Of a stretch of 64,000 bases of DNA, positions 43,046 through 54,147 are shown in pieces; the stretch's first letter is position 1, and every line of letters starts with the position of its first letter. Source of the stretch: Tenodera sinensis. Its lineage: Eukaryota > Arthropoda > Insecta > Mantodea > Mantidae. Where the stretch lies: assembly GCA_030765045.1 (NCBI GenBank), contig CM060962.1:147298525-147362524 (forward strand). Direction: 5' to 3'. The position numbers and the translations under genes were made by a program. Below the pieces are notes generated by a model that was not told where the DNA came from, searched no databases, and saw only the letters and a list, made by a program, of their open reading frames with translations.

Positions 43046-43915
43046 TCTGATGTGTTGCATTCACATGACTTGTACCAACCATTCTTACAAAGTCTTATTC
43101 CTATATCTTCTTCGTGTTAGTTAAGATAAACATTTGTACAACTTATAGCTTATTTCCTTGTAGGTGCAAGGGGAATATTGGAATACAATAGGCTTTGTGC
43201 GATAGTCAAATCTTTTAAAGCTTTGAGATTCTGTTCTCTTTGCACACGTAACATACAAAAAAATGAACAACGATGACCCATTTCACGAAAGTTCTAAGTT
43301 TTCCCGAAACTCACACACATAACAAGGAATATCTCCGAAATGCTTCACCCTACAAGAAAATGTATTGAGACATAAATTGTGTATTTTAGCAAGATCTAAA
43401 TTTTTTTGTATAGTATGATTTGGTCTATCTAACGGTTTACCAGCTATGCAAAAGTCGTCCAGAGTAAATACGACATCAGGAGCTATATCCAGAAAATTCA
43501 AGATATACATTTCATTTGTCATCAAAATATCTCAAACATATGACATTTTAATCAAAATCGTTAGAGCCATTTTCAAGAAAATCAAAATTTTCGAAAAATT
43601 TTCCATGTAAAGGGGTAATTTAGGGTGGGGCTATTTTCTTCAAAATCTTCATGTCACATCCTTGAAAGACATTAAACTTAAATACCAACTTTGGTTTTTA
43701 ACCGACTTTTCGTTTTTGAGTTATGCTGTCCACAGACTGACAGACTGACACACAGACTGACAGACTGACACACAGGCACACACACAGACCTGTTTCTAAA
43801 AATGCTTTTTTTGGATTCAGGGGGCCTCAAAACATGTATTTCTGGTGAAATCTCGACATCAAATTTTTGGGTGGAATACAATACTTCCCCTACTTAACAG
43901 TAGAGAAAGTAAAAA
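43046..43915 (-). repeat. Repeat A copy 4
   Basis: A full reverse-oriented copy runs from TCTGATGTGTTGCATTCACA to AACAGTAGAGAAAGTAAAAA. At about 43733-43788 the internal simple repeat is built of CAGACTGACA and CACACAG units. The 80-codon frame at 43283-43525 matches part of the copy 1 frame but is not kept in copy 2. Both outer ends contain an ACTTTCTCTACT-like string (AGTAGAGAAAGT here). Confidence 0.9.
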
Positions 43916-45228
43916 TAGGCATGTTAGTATATGTCATTTTCATTTGCATTTGTAGTTTCACCAGATCCCTGATTTTTTTTACCAAATACCACTGAACTAC
44001 TTCATCATGCTAGCCATCTGTAGGTTAAAGTTGGCGAGTTCTATTAGACTTGATTCAGTTACAAAGCTTGAAATTTCAAAGTGCTTGCTACTGAACAAGT
44101 TTTCTTTAAAGTATCATATCTTTAAGTGTTTAATATTGCCTTGAAGATTTATTGGTGATATGAATCAGATAATAATGTTTAATGTATGTATAGGCATCCG
44201 ACCATGGTAACTCATGTTTGACTGTCATTACAGAAAGCTGACCCATGATTCAAATCCCAACTGTGGCATTAAATTTTTCAAGTATGATTCAGCTCCACAG
44301 CTTTAGCCTATACACAACTAGCATGAAAGCGTAATTATTTAAACAAAATTGAGGCAAATAATAATTAACTATAAAGCTTGGAAATTGAAGGTCTTGCAAT
44401 ATTGCCAGACAGCTTTAAGTCATATTATCCCATCAAATTTAGATCACTTGCTGGGTTTACTGGGATATAAGAATCAGATGAGAAAGTCTAATGTATATAT
44501 GGGGATCCCGCAGTTATCAAAACTAATATGCATTACGACACTGTGGTCTATATCATTTTGCTAGCTTTGGATTAGCAGATGATGTTCTATCTTGGTTAGG
44601 TACTTGTACTCTTCTATTCCTATTGAAGTACTTAAGGTTTAGTTAGTTCATATGCTGGAACTAGCATAGGAGTGAAAAGTTCCAGGAAAAATCAAGACTA
44701 GAATCTCCTCAGAGCAGAAATTTTTCAAATTTGTAACATCTGCATAAGAGTGTTAGCAGGAGCTTTTGTTTTGTAGCCTTAGCTCACGGAATATATATTG
44801 CTTTTAGGAACAGATTTTCGCCATAGACATGACAAAGTATTAAATTCTGTTGCACTTTATTGTAACTTTGGATTATAGATTGAATGTGCTGCACTAATTT
44901 TATATACAGTGCTATGATAGACCAGAGCTTATCTTGCAGATTTAAAATCTTATTGCACTACCCAGTAAATGGGAACAAACATTCAGTAATGGACGATGTG
45001 ATTTGTAAAGTCAACTCCCTCACAGAGATTTTCACATTTGCATTTTGTGACTACAATAAATAAGTTTTCAATTTTTTGTGACGTTTTTTATTTTTCATGT
45101 TATAAAGCATTGTAAACAATGATTCTGTGAGGTGAGTTAATAAATTTGTTTCAAACCATCATGCAAACAAGGAATGATTATGGACCCCTACTGTGGGCTC
45201 TGAGTCCCATGTGGATCAATCCAATGAT
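43916..45228. other. Unassigned DNA with a diverged direct duplication
   Basis: Segments at about 44055-44195 and 44375-44510 look like diverged direct repeats (GGTGATATGAATCAGATAAT against GGGATATAAGAATCAGATGA). A SINE2 relative lies between them. No gene is seen from 44580 to 45228. Confidence 0.45.
44199..44300 (+). mobile_element. SINE2 copy b (partial)
   Basis: The sequence starts GACCATGGTAACTCATG, carries the B box ATGATTCAAATCCCAACTGT and continues GGCATTAAATTTTTCAAG like the SINE2 body. The A box is degenerate and the tail is absent. Confidence 0.65.
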
Positions 45229-46462
45229 GTACTATCTTTCACAAAAGTAAATACCCATCTTCGGTGAGACGTACGCAAAGGGTCACCAAATTCTCAGGCA
45301 TGCTTGCATAGGTGGTATGAGACTTAAATTAGTCATGTGCTTCCCTTGCTGTTTGGAAGACATAGCAGCCATGTCACCTAGAAACTCACCTCACCTCGTG
45401 GCTTTGAAAAGCAATATTTCAGCAATCCTTCTACATTAACGGGCAAACTTGGCAGATTCAAGTTCAATGCACCTGCAGAACATATGTTCTTATCGTGGTT
45501 CTATTAAGTTGTGGACTAGAACTAAAATGATTCCAGTGTTGGTCCAAGACTTACAAAACGTGTGCAGGCCAGATCCGTGTATTTGCAATAGCTGTGCCGG
45601 CTAAGGCATGTTCTTTCAAATGAGCAGTGTGGGCTGACATGGGTTCGAATCCCACTTAACAATATTTTTATTTTCCTTTTTCTTTTTTCTTTCTTAATGG
45701 AAACATTATTATTTATATAACCTGAGTGAAATATAAAACAAACTAATGGAATCTATTTCTAATAAAGCTCCTCCTTTAGGTATTTTTATTCCGTGTACCG
45801 TTGTAACCTTTCCCCGCTGTCTTATGAATGCTGCAGTATGATGGACATTTTACAAATGAATGCTTCCTAAGATATCAATTGCTGAAAATGAAGCAGGGAA
45901 CACGCTTACCTCAATTGTCAAACATTCCCCTTGAGATTAATATTTCCCTTAAAACATCGAAGTGCTCTTGGCTATTCGTCAGTTGGGCACTTGCGCTCTA
46001 TCATATGATATTAAGCTTGCTGTCACTATCTTAGCAGCTAATTTCACTGCAAGGCAGAAAGTTCGTGTGCACCTTTAGAAATGGTTTTAAAAATTTGCAT
46101 TTCTTTTTCTAAGTATTCACTTACATATATTTAGAGGAATAAAGAAAGGGAATATTTCTCTAACAAGCACGAGTATCGTAGTGTTTACTGTCGAGTTTAA
46201 GTTAATTTAGTTTATTTTTATTAATGACAGACAAATGAGATTGAAATCACTAATATCAATAATTTATATTTATTAGCTATATAGGCCTATCTTCAAGAAC
46301 AGTAACGTCTTTAACATGTTACCTGTCTTGGAGAACTCTTTTAAAAAGCATCACTTTTGAAACATTTATTTTATTTAATATTTCTAGAACTTAAAAGTGC
46401 TTTTAATGTAAAAGCCTCTTTTTTTTCTTTTCCTCTGCAAATAAAGTGATTATCACAGCACA
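45229..46462 (+). repeat. Left arm of the long inverted repeat
   Basis: Landmarks are GAGACGTACGCAAAGGGTCA, CGTGGCTTTGAAAAGCAATA, the tRNA-like unit at 45589-45660, GAATGCTTCCTAAGATATCA, and AAAGTGATTATCACAGCACA at the inner edge. Each has its complement in the right arm in mirrored order. Confidence 0.9.
45589..45660 (+). other. tRNA-like unit in the inverted-repeat arm
   Basis: TAGCTGTGCCGGCTAAGGC resembles an A box, and GACATGGGTTCGAATCCCAC contains a strong B box. It is followed by T-rich sequence (TTTTTATTTTCC). The matching unit in the right arm lies at about 48496-48568 on the minus strand. The stems do not form a convincing cloverleaf, so I treat it as a SINE head or pol III promoter rather than a tRNA gene. 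Confidence 0.5.
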
Positions 46463-46805
46463 AAGTTTTGTGTTTTAACGTCCTACAAACAAGGAGCACC
46501 AATAATCGCTTTGATTTCATTAGCAACTAAAGTGTTTAACTGTTTCATATCTTCAGTTAAGGTTTTTAAGTCATTGCGCTCTGAAAGATTACCTTGGACA
46601 ACAAATTTTTACATTTTGTTTGTGTCATGAATGACACCTCACTTTTCTTGTGAGTTACACCACGCTAAACATGAATATGACAACAAGAATACTAGATTGG
46701 TTCTAGTTTGAGAATAATATTAAGGAAAAGACACAATAGTAATTTTTTTATATGAAAATCTGATGTCTTGTAAAATATATTTGTGATCACTTACCTTTAC
46801 TAAAT

Positions 46806-47335
46806 ATGCTTTCTATTTGCTTTATTGTTGTAGTCGAGTTGAGGACCATCCCTGATGATTGTTCAACAGTAGTCAGCAAGCATTCTTGCACTCCTTTTTC
46901 CCTGGTAAAGTTTACCCATTAATGATATTTGTTGGTGCAAATGTTCACCATGTTCCACAACTTTTAGCAAAACAATTTGATGGGAGTGTAAAAAGCGTAA
47001 TTTAAGGGACATCGCATTTTGTGATAAGATGACAGCAAATTTATATCAAGATTATCATAGCTTCCAGCTCCTTTGTTTCCCAAAAAATGTTTGACGACTT
47101 CTCTGAAAGAAATCCATGCCTCTTGCTTAGCATCATTTAAGAGGTGTTCAAATATCTCTTCTTGGTGAACTTGATGAATCTGTGGGGCAACAAAAATTTC
47201 TTCCTTTAACTGGGCCTCAATAATTCTAGGAAATTATGTAATTGAATGCTAGTCCACTTCGGTCTAGTTTTTTTGCAAAGTTTTTGATGAGACCAAGTTT
47301 TATGTGTACTGGAGGAATTAAAATGTGCTGTGATA
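46806..47335 (-). pseudogene. Multicopy arthropod protein family (IKLGL...LADYC type), remnant
   Basis: In the spacer the minus strand from 47335 reads IPPVHIKLGLIKNFAKKLD, LKEEIFVAPQIHQ and AWISFREVVKHFLGN. After a shift it reads VEHGEHLHQQISLMGKLYQG and ARMLADYC, ending NRKHI before a stop at 46806. I recognise these blocks from uncharacterised proteins found in many copies in insect and hydrozoan genomes, where EHGERFHQ and MLADYCW are strongly conserved. Their function is unknown to me; high copy number suggests a selfish element. One frameshift and one stop (W to stop after LADYC) are visible. Confidence 0.65.
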
Positions 47336-48925
47336 ATCACTTTATTTGCACAGATAAAAAATGAGGCTCTTACATTAAAAGCACTTTTAAGTGCTAGAAA
47401 TATTAAATGTTTCAAAAGTGATGCTTTTTTAAAGAGTTCTCCAAGACAGGTAACGTCTTAAAGACGTTACTGTTCTTGAAGATAGGCGTATATTCTGAGG
47501 AGGTAATAAATATAAGTTAATTATTGATATTAGTGATTTCAATCTCATTTGTCTGTCATTAATAAAAATAAACTAAATTAACTTAAACTTGATGGTAAAC
47601 ACTGCGATAGTCGTGCTTGTTATAGAAATATTCCCTTTCTTTATTCCTCTAAATAAATGTAAGCGAATACTTAGAAAAAGAAATGCAAATTTTTAAACCA
47701 TTTCTAAAAGTGCACACAAACTTTCCACCTTGCAGTGAAATTAGCTGCTAAGATAGTGACAGCAAGCTTAATATCATATGATAGAGCGTGAGTGCCCAAC
47801 TGACGAATAGCCAAGAGCACTTCGTCGTTGACTGTGAAATTCAGAACTGCTAGTTGGCGGGGGTTCGAGCCTCGTCTTTCACATGTTTATTTTCTGAAAT
47901 ACAAAATTAACAAACGTGTTTAGTTTTCTACAGCTTTTTATCAGAAGCGGAAAATCAGATGAAGGCACACTGCTACAAATTGAGTTAATGGGGACATGGC
48001 AACGTTGTGTCTGCTTGGAAATAAACAACATGACAACCTTGCTGGGTGCAAAGGTTGCTTCAACATCAGCGTTCTGTTCTGTTTAATGTATCATATTCAC
48101 TGGCATCCAGATATGACAATTTACACTATTACATGCTTATATATTTTAATATGGTAATAGCCTACAAAATTCATAGAGATGCTTTATAATGTGAATGTTT
48201 TAAGAGAAATATTAATCTCAAGGGGAATGTTTGACAATTGAGGTAGGCGTGTTCCCTGCTTCATTTTCAGCAATTGATATCTTAGGAAGCATTCATTTGT
48301 AAAATGTCCATCATACTGCAGCATTCATAAGACAGCGGGAAAGGTTACAACGGCACGTGGGATAAAAATGCCTAAAGGAGGAGCTTTATTAGAAATAGAT
48401 TCCATTAGTTTGTTTTATATTTTGCTCAGGTTATATAAATAATAATGTTCCCGTTAAGAAAGAAAAAAGAAAAAGGGAAATAAAAATAATTATGTTAAGT
48501 GGGATTCAAACCCATGTCAGCCCACACTGTTCATTTAAAGGAACACGCCTTAGCCAGCACAGCTATTGCAAATACACGGATTTGGCCTGCTCATGTTTTG
48601 TAGTCTCGGACCAACACTGGAATCATTTTAGTTCTAGTCCACAACTTAATAGAAACACGATAAGAACATATGTTCTGCAGGTGCATTGAACTTGAATCTG
48701 CAATGTTTGCCCAATAATGTAGAAGGATTGCTGAAATATTGCTTTTCAAAGCCACGAGGTGACGTGAGTTGCGAGGTGACATGGCTTCCATGTCCTCCGA
48801 ACAGTAAGGGAAGCATATGACTAATTTAATTCTCATACTACCTATGCAAGCACGCCTGAAAATTAGGTGACCCTTCGTGCACGTCTCAGCGAAGATGGGT
48901 ATTAGACTTTTGTGAAAGATAGTAC
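47324..48925 (-). repeat. Right arm of the long inverted repeat
   Basis: This is the inverted partner of 45229-46462. Between CCAAGAGCACTTCG (ending 47824) and ATGTTTTAAGAGAAATATTA (from 48195) it has about 369 bp not present in the left arm. That segment contains GGCGGGGGTTCGAGCCTCG, another B-box-like string. Either an insertion here or a deletion on the left is possible; no target duplication was found. Confidence 0.88.
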
Positions 48926-49161
48926 CTAGAGAAAAGGTTGATATCTATGAATCTACCATCCCATATTATAAAGATATATTTGGCCTCAACAGCATCAGAG
49001 TAATAGGATTGATGCTTAGAGCTAGAGTAACAATCACAAACCTTCTTGCTCAGTTTTGGACGTTAAATGGCCTGAAAAAATATCCCCTGAAGGAAATAGC
49101 CTTAGCTGCACGAAAAGGATCCCTATTAATCCTAAGACACCAGTTATACAACAATATCTAA
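48916..49161 (+). other. 81-codon open frame at the inverted-repeat edge, unassigned
   Basis: The frame has no stop from 48916 to the TAA at 49159 and reads like protein (YESTIPYYKDIFGLNSIRVI, LLAQFWTLNGLKKYPLKEIA), with no obvious decay. It lacks a good start codon, and the TAG at 48926-48928 (CCTAG, with AAGATAG just before) could serve as a splice acceptor. It may be a last exon of a host gene or a mobile-element fragment. I recognise no family. Confidence 0.3.
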
Positions 49162-49165
49162 CTGT

Positions 49166-49739
49166 TCAACAATGCCTCATTCCTGTATGATTTTTTTCAA
49201 TCTGTATATGACATTTTTAATCAAGGCTTCACGAGTGATATTTAATTTTCTTTTCTCTTTGACGATATTGTTCATTTTTATATTTTCTTCTACATTCTTA
49301 AGTGTTTATTTTTAAACATGAAAAAAATGTATATTGCTAATAGTATACTTTGTCATTTTGGGAGCCTCACATTTTAGGGAAGTTCAAATAAATTATAATA
49401 TCAGATCTTCAAGGATTCTTACAAAATGTAATTCAAATTTATTTTACATGTATGTACATGTACCTGCACTGGCATTTTGTGCATTCTAAATTTCATGTCA
49501 TCAAATGTTTAATCTTTTCTGGATGAGGGAAGTTTAACAGGTTTTAATTTCAGGAAATTGGCAAGCATGAATTGGTATTAAAATGGTACAGCTAGCACAT
49601 TTAGCCTGCAGGCTAAAGTGTGTCCATTATGAATGGTGGAAAACGGTATTGGAACAGTTAACAGCAACCAAGTGAAGTCCGTTGTGTGTTTTAACTCTTG
49701 TGGTTAGAGACATTTATGGAACACTTAAGTATGGTGGAA
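49166..49739. other. Unassigned DNA
   Basis: No gene or repeat was recognised. The sequence is AT-rich with several polypyrimidine runs near 49230-49310. Confidence 0.45.
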
Positions 49740-49953
49740 TTACAGTCCTGAACACTCCTAATTTTGGATCAATGAAATCCAAGAAAATTGTCTTTGTTGG
49801 TAACAATACATTATATTGATCCAAGAAAGTCGATAGTTCTAAGGAATTCAGCATGTTCTATAAAAGGTACAAAAATATTTACATGCAAGTCATTCAAGCA
49901 GCTAAAAAGCCAAATAATGCTAGAAAGATTGAGGAAGCCGAAAATAAACCAAG

Positions 49954-50030
49954 TCATGTTGTTGTTAGCTAATGCTGGATTTCTGACAATGAACTCATTA
50001 ATCCTCTTGCTCTCCAATATTTTTCACTGA
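49954..50030 (-). mobile_element. 3'-end fragment of the 11.7-kb LINE family
   Basis: The segment GTTGTTGTTAGCTAATGCTG through CTCTCCAATATTTTTCACTG matches 11684-11752 almost base for base. It is an extremely 5'-truncated copy of the RNase H-bearing LINE, inserted in the CR1-like LINE. Confidence 0.88.
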
Positions 50031-50039
50031 TTATATTGA

Positions 50040-50290
50040 AGAGAGCAATAGCAGTAATAGTAACCGCTTTTTAGAGAGCACCATATTTTTATGTTTTGGC
50101 GGTCACATCGCTCTCTCACAACCCCCCAGAATGTCTGGAGGACCACACCTGTCATCGGTTTACGGGTCTCACCGACCTGACCGGGAGAATTATCAAAATA
50201 AATTCACCGACCATATCCTCTGATCACCAATCAGAGGACGTATTACATGCCATGACAGGTCAGCATGTAGAATGTACTTAAAAATTGAGG
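50040..50290. other. Unassigned insert in the LINE
   Basis: This stretch is more GC-rich than its surroundings, with CGGTCACATCGCTCTCTCAC and GGTCTCACCGACCTGACCGG. It is not LINE coding and not identified. Confidence 0.35.
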
Positions 50291-50962
50291 AAATATCAGT
50301 AAATTGCCCCTGGAAAACACTAGACTAAAACACGAAAGCAAAGAAAATTTGAGACAAATCCGAAGCAGATAACTGACATATTTAATAAACATTTTGTGTA
50401 AATCACAAAAAAACATTCAAAATACAAATAGTCCTAATCATGTAGAAAAGGAACATGTATCTACTAATAATGAAAAATCATGTTCATTAATACAGTTTAA
50501 GAAACTGAACTGTTGAATATAGTAAGAGAACTAAAAATCAAAAGAAACAAAGCCATTTATGGTAACTCTAATTATTTAATTAAAAAATCTTGCCCAAACA
50601 TTCAGAAACTGCTCTGTTACATAATTAACAAATCCCTGGAAAGTGGCACATTTCCACAAGAACTCAAAGTTGTAAATCTAAAATCTAAAAGGAAGAAAGT
50701 AACTATTGACCAATAGTGTTTCTCAAAAATATTGGAGACCAGTGAAATTCCTTAACAAATGCAATGTAATTAACAGCTGCAATATGGCTTCCAAAGAAAT
50801 AAATTCACTAATTTGGCAGTAATTAACTTTGTAGATAGTATTTATGAAACCTTAGATAAAAGTGAACTAGGGGTAGGACTATTTCTATATTTAGCCAAAG
50901 CATTTAACATGGTAGACCACCAGCCCCTAATGACCTAGTTGTCTGCGGGCCCTTAAACACCA

Positions 50963-50996
50963 CTACTCACTCACTCACTCACTCACTCACTCACAT
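50963..50996. repeat. (ACTC)n microsatellite
   Basis: About eight ACTC units follow GGGCCCTTAAACACCACT, which resembles the end of a SINE body. A short SINE-tail insertion in the LINE is likely but was not delimited. Confidence 0.7.
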
Positions 50997-51239
50997 TAAA
51001 TAGGGTATAAGAGGGATAGCCTTAAAATGGTTTATCTTACCTGGAAAAGAGAGAGCAAATAGAAATTGACTTCTTAAACATTCAGAAATAAGAAATAAAA
51101 AGGAAATTTCAGATAGAAAATTTATCTGATGTTCCTCAGGGAGCTACTTTGGGCCATCTACTGTTCTTTTGAAAGTGAGTATTTATTTATGGACGCTCTT
51201 TAAATGCTATGGTTCTTAGTGTCCCATTCCACATTGAGA

Positions 51240-51400
51240 TATGTGGTGGACGAAGCGGCACTGGGGCGGGTTTCCTCCAGGTTTTGTGGTTTCCTCTGCC
51301 ATCTCATTCCACCGGTGCTCCGTCTTCATTCCATGTATCATCAGTGTCACCACCTGTGGTGCTGTATGTAGTAAAAGTGGGTGTTTAAACACTACAAAAA
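51240..51400 (+). mobile_element. SINE1 copy c (head missing)
   Basis: It starts within the body (TGTGGTGGACGAAGCGGCAC) and continues CATCTCATTCCACCGGTGCT and CATGTATCATCAGTGTCACC to a TTTAAACACTACAAAAAAAAC tail. The tRNA-like head is absent, so it is a 5'-truncated copy. It is more diverged than copies a and b. Confidence 0.88.
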
Positions 51401-51639
51401 AAACATTCTATACTGAGCATGAAAGACTGCTTAATTTTGCTCAGAGGCCTCTTTATTGGGCTTGAGGTTCTTTTACGTGTCATAAATCTATGACACTTGC
51501 AAACTTTTATTCGTATACGCCTTTGAACAACACAGGGATGTAGTCACATTTGTTGGGAAGCATATGAATTACATTTCTGCTGTCACTCTGTACAGTAATG
51601 CCCTCTGCAGGAAAATATTTCAAGGGGGTGCAATGACAC

Positions 51640-53887
51640 TGCGGCATGCACTTCCGACCACTGCTTGTTCACGTGATCGGCTTGGCGTATTCAGGGTTTT
51701 CCAACTTAGTGAAAATGGCTTCTTCACATGGTGCGCGGTTTAACCTTAGCGATGCGGAAATGTTAAATGTTTTCGAGTCATTACCGTCAGATTTATCCGA
51801 TGTTTCAGAGTTCGCGGATAGTGACGACGACTTTGAAGTGATGGAGAATGGTCAGTACAGCAGTGAGGATGAAAATGAGCAACAGGCAATACCAACACAG
51901 GTGCTAAAGTGAGCACGAAAGGACTTTTCATTGTTCCAGTGGTGCTCTGGAAATTTTGCTCCACGTGTACATGACTTCAACAAGGACATTTCAGGCATTT
52001 CTGTGGATATAGGGGATAACTTCAGTGCATTGGATTATTTCCAGCTCTATTTCTCCCCTCATTTTGTTGAGAATATTGCTGAGGAAACTAATAAATATTA
52101 TAAGTTTCTCATTCAGAAAGAGGAGCCATCTCCCAGCTCTCGTCTACAGAAGTGGAAGGACGTGACAAAAGAAGAATTGTACATCTTTTTTGGTATTACT
52201 CTGCTTATGGCCAGGGTAAAAAAGTTAACAATTGCAGAAAGCTGGTCCAAACATCCTCTTCTTGCCACCCCAAAGTTCACGAACTACATGTCTCGGGATA
52301 GATATCTTCTCATTTTGCATGTGTTGGATTTCAGTGATAATGACAACCAAGCTCAGGGAGAAAGACTTTATAAACTGAAACCAGTAATAGATCATCTCCG
52401 AAATGTATTCAGTGAAGTGTTTATCCCCTTTCGTGACATTTGCATTGACGAGAGCCTTGTACTTTTCAAGGGGCACCTGCAATTTTTACAGTATATTCCA
52501 TCCAAACGACACAGATTTGGAATAAAGCTGTTTGTGTGTGTGACTGTGAAACAGGATACGTTGTTGACTTTATAGTATACACCGGAGCAACTACAGACAT
52601 AATTCCGGAGCGTGAATTTGGGATTTCCAGAGCAGTAGTCCAGACATTCATAAATAAATATCTGCACAAAGGGCACAATGTTTGGCTGGATAACTGGTAT
52701 TCCAGTCCTCTCCTTTATGATTGGCTTCACAGGAATGGCACTAACGCTTGTGGTACAGTAAGGAAAAACAGGAAGGGAATGCCCAAGATGACTTCCAAAT
52801 TGAAAAGAGGAGAAGTGGAATCTAGGCACACAAATAATCAGCTGGCATTGAGGTGGATGGATTGGCGAGAAGTGTGTATGCTGACTACAATGCATACAAC
52901 TGACATGAAGGAAACTGGAAAAGTGAGCAGGACTACAAATACACCAGTACGAAAACCACAATGTGTAATAGACTACATCAGGAACATGGGTGCAGTGGAT
53001 AGATCTGATATGATTCTAAGTTCTCTTCACTGCCTTAGAAAGTTACAAAAATGGTACAGAAAATTCTTCTTTCACCTACTGGATGTCGTAATACTAAATT
53101 CCCAGACGCTGTACAATGTAAAAACTGGCAAGAACATCTCATTGGCTGAATTCCAAATTTCACTAATTACAGAACTTTTTCAGAAATACTATACGCCAAG
53201 ACCTACCACTACATCAGGAAGACCAACCTCTACGGTTGATAGAAAGGCATTTTCCTTCCAGTGTACCACCCACCCCAAAGAAAGCAAATCCCACAAGGCA
53301 ATGCTATGTCTGCTCCAACACATCTTTAGAAGAGAAGAAGCGAAGGGAAAGCAGGTATATGTGTGCCAAATGTGGCGTTGGCTTGTGTGTAACGCCCTGT
53401 TTTGAAAAATATCACACGCTTTTAAATTTCTGAGTTGTTGTGCAGAGAAGCATGTAAGAAAATGTGCGTGAAATGCTGTTTTTTCCAAACATTATTTTTC
53501 ACATTGTTCTTGTTTGGACATCCCTAAGTATGAAGAGAAGTGGAAAATGTGTAAGTGCAAATATATAATCAATACAATATTTTTATTTTGCAAGTAACAA
53601 ACCAGTGCATTGACGTTACATAATGCTAGACAGAAAAATGTATACTAGTGGCCTCTTGTGGACAACCCTGTGTTGTGAGTGTTGCATATGCTTTCCAGCA
53701 TATAATTTAAAAACGATAATTATTACAATGTGGACTATGTAGGACAGTCTACATCATCTTCGGTGAGTTTCTATGTCATTTACAATAGTTTTGCATGACA
53801 TCGTTATTTTTCAAATGTTTATGTTTTCTGAAAATAACTTAGCATGGAGGGGTTTGCCCTGGTAATGATATGTCAGCAGTGAAAAGG
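51640..53887 (+). mobile_element. piggyBac element copy 2
   Basis: The transposase gene spans 51715-53433 and the right end is at 53887 (GTCAGCAGTGAAAAGG, then TTAA at 53888-53891), closely like the right end of copy 1. A matching left end could not be found between 51170 and 51715, so the left boundary is approximate and may be deleted. It sits inside a CR1-like LINE. Confidence 0.8.
51715..53433 (+). pseudogene. piggyBac transposase copy 2, nearly complete
   Basis: The start is MASSHGARFNLSDAEMLNVF, with an acidic N-terminal region. One stop at 51910 and frameshifts near 52545 and 53240 break it. Catalytic blocks are all present: CIDESLVLFKGH (D1), GHNVWLDNWYSSP (D2) and GAVDRSDM (third region). 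The C-terminal cysteine-rich domain CYVCSNTSLEEKKRRESRYM then CAKCGVGLCVTPCFEKYH should bind the element ends. In total about 570 residues, normal for the family. piggyBac transposases cut and paste at TTAA. This copy is inactive but recently so compared with copy 1. Confidence 0.93.
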
Positions 53888-54082
53888 TTAAACAAAATGT
53901 TACAGTTGTTGTGAATACACACTAAAGTGATTTAAAGTTAATAAATTGCTTTTAAACAAAGAGAAAACTATTACCCTTAACTTCCAACATAGAACATATA
54001 AAGCAATGGTGAATCCAGTCATCAGAATTGATTCCATACTAGTAAACTACAAACATGAAACCAAGTTTCTGGGATTATTCCT

Positions 54083-54147
54083 TGATAACCCGGGCTGCTT
54101 TGGTGAGAAGTGAATGGTCTAACCACTCGGCTACGGCGCGGCCGCTA
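54083..54147 (-). mobile_element. tRNA-derived SINE head, fragment
   Basis: The minus strand reads GCGCCGTAGCCGAGTGGTTA (A box) and, 30 bp on, CCGGGTTATCAAGG (decayed B box). It resembles a SINE1-type head without a body and interrupts the LINE frame after KFLGLFLDN. Confidence 0.55.

Larger units (their letters stand above)
45229..48925. mobile_element. 3.7-kb element with >1.2-kb inverted repeats
   Basis: The left arm (45229-46462) and right arm (47324-48925) are inverted copies along their whole length, apart from about 369 bp present only in the right arm (47825-48193). The outer ends are GTACTATCTTTCACAAAAG and its complement. The 861-bp spacer contains minus-strand remains of a multicopy arthropod protein family. 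No flanking duplication is evident (CCAATGAT against CTAGAGAA). The arms differ at many sites, so the structure is not an assembly echo. It could be a foldback-type transposon or an inverted duplication; I favour a transposon because of the sharp symmetrical ends. Confidence 0.85.

Noticed and set aside
45589..45660. Genuine tRNA gene
   Set aside because: Only the T-arm pairs well; the unit is duplicated inside the inverted-repeat arms, so it is a repeat component.
45229..48925. Inverted repeat as an assembly artefact
   Set aside because: The arms differ at many sites and one has a 369-bp extra block, which a collapsed or mirrored assembly would not produce.
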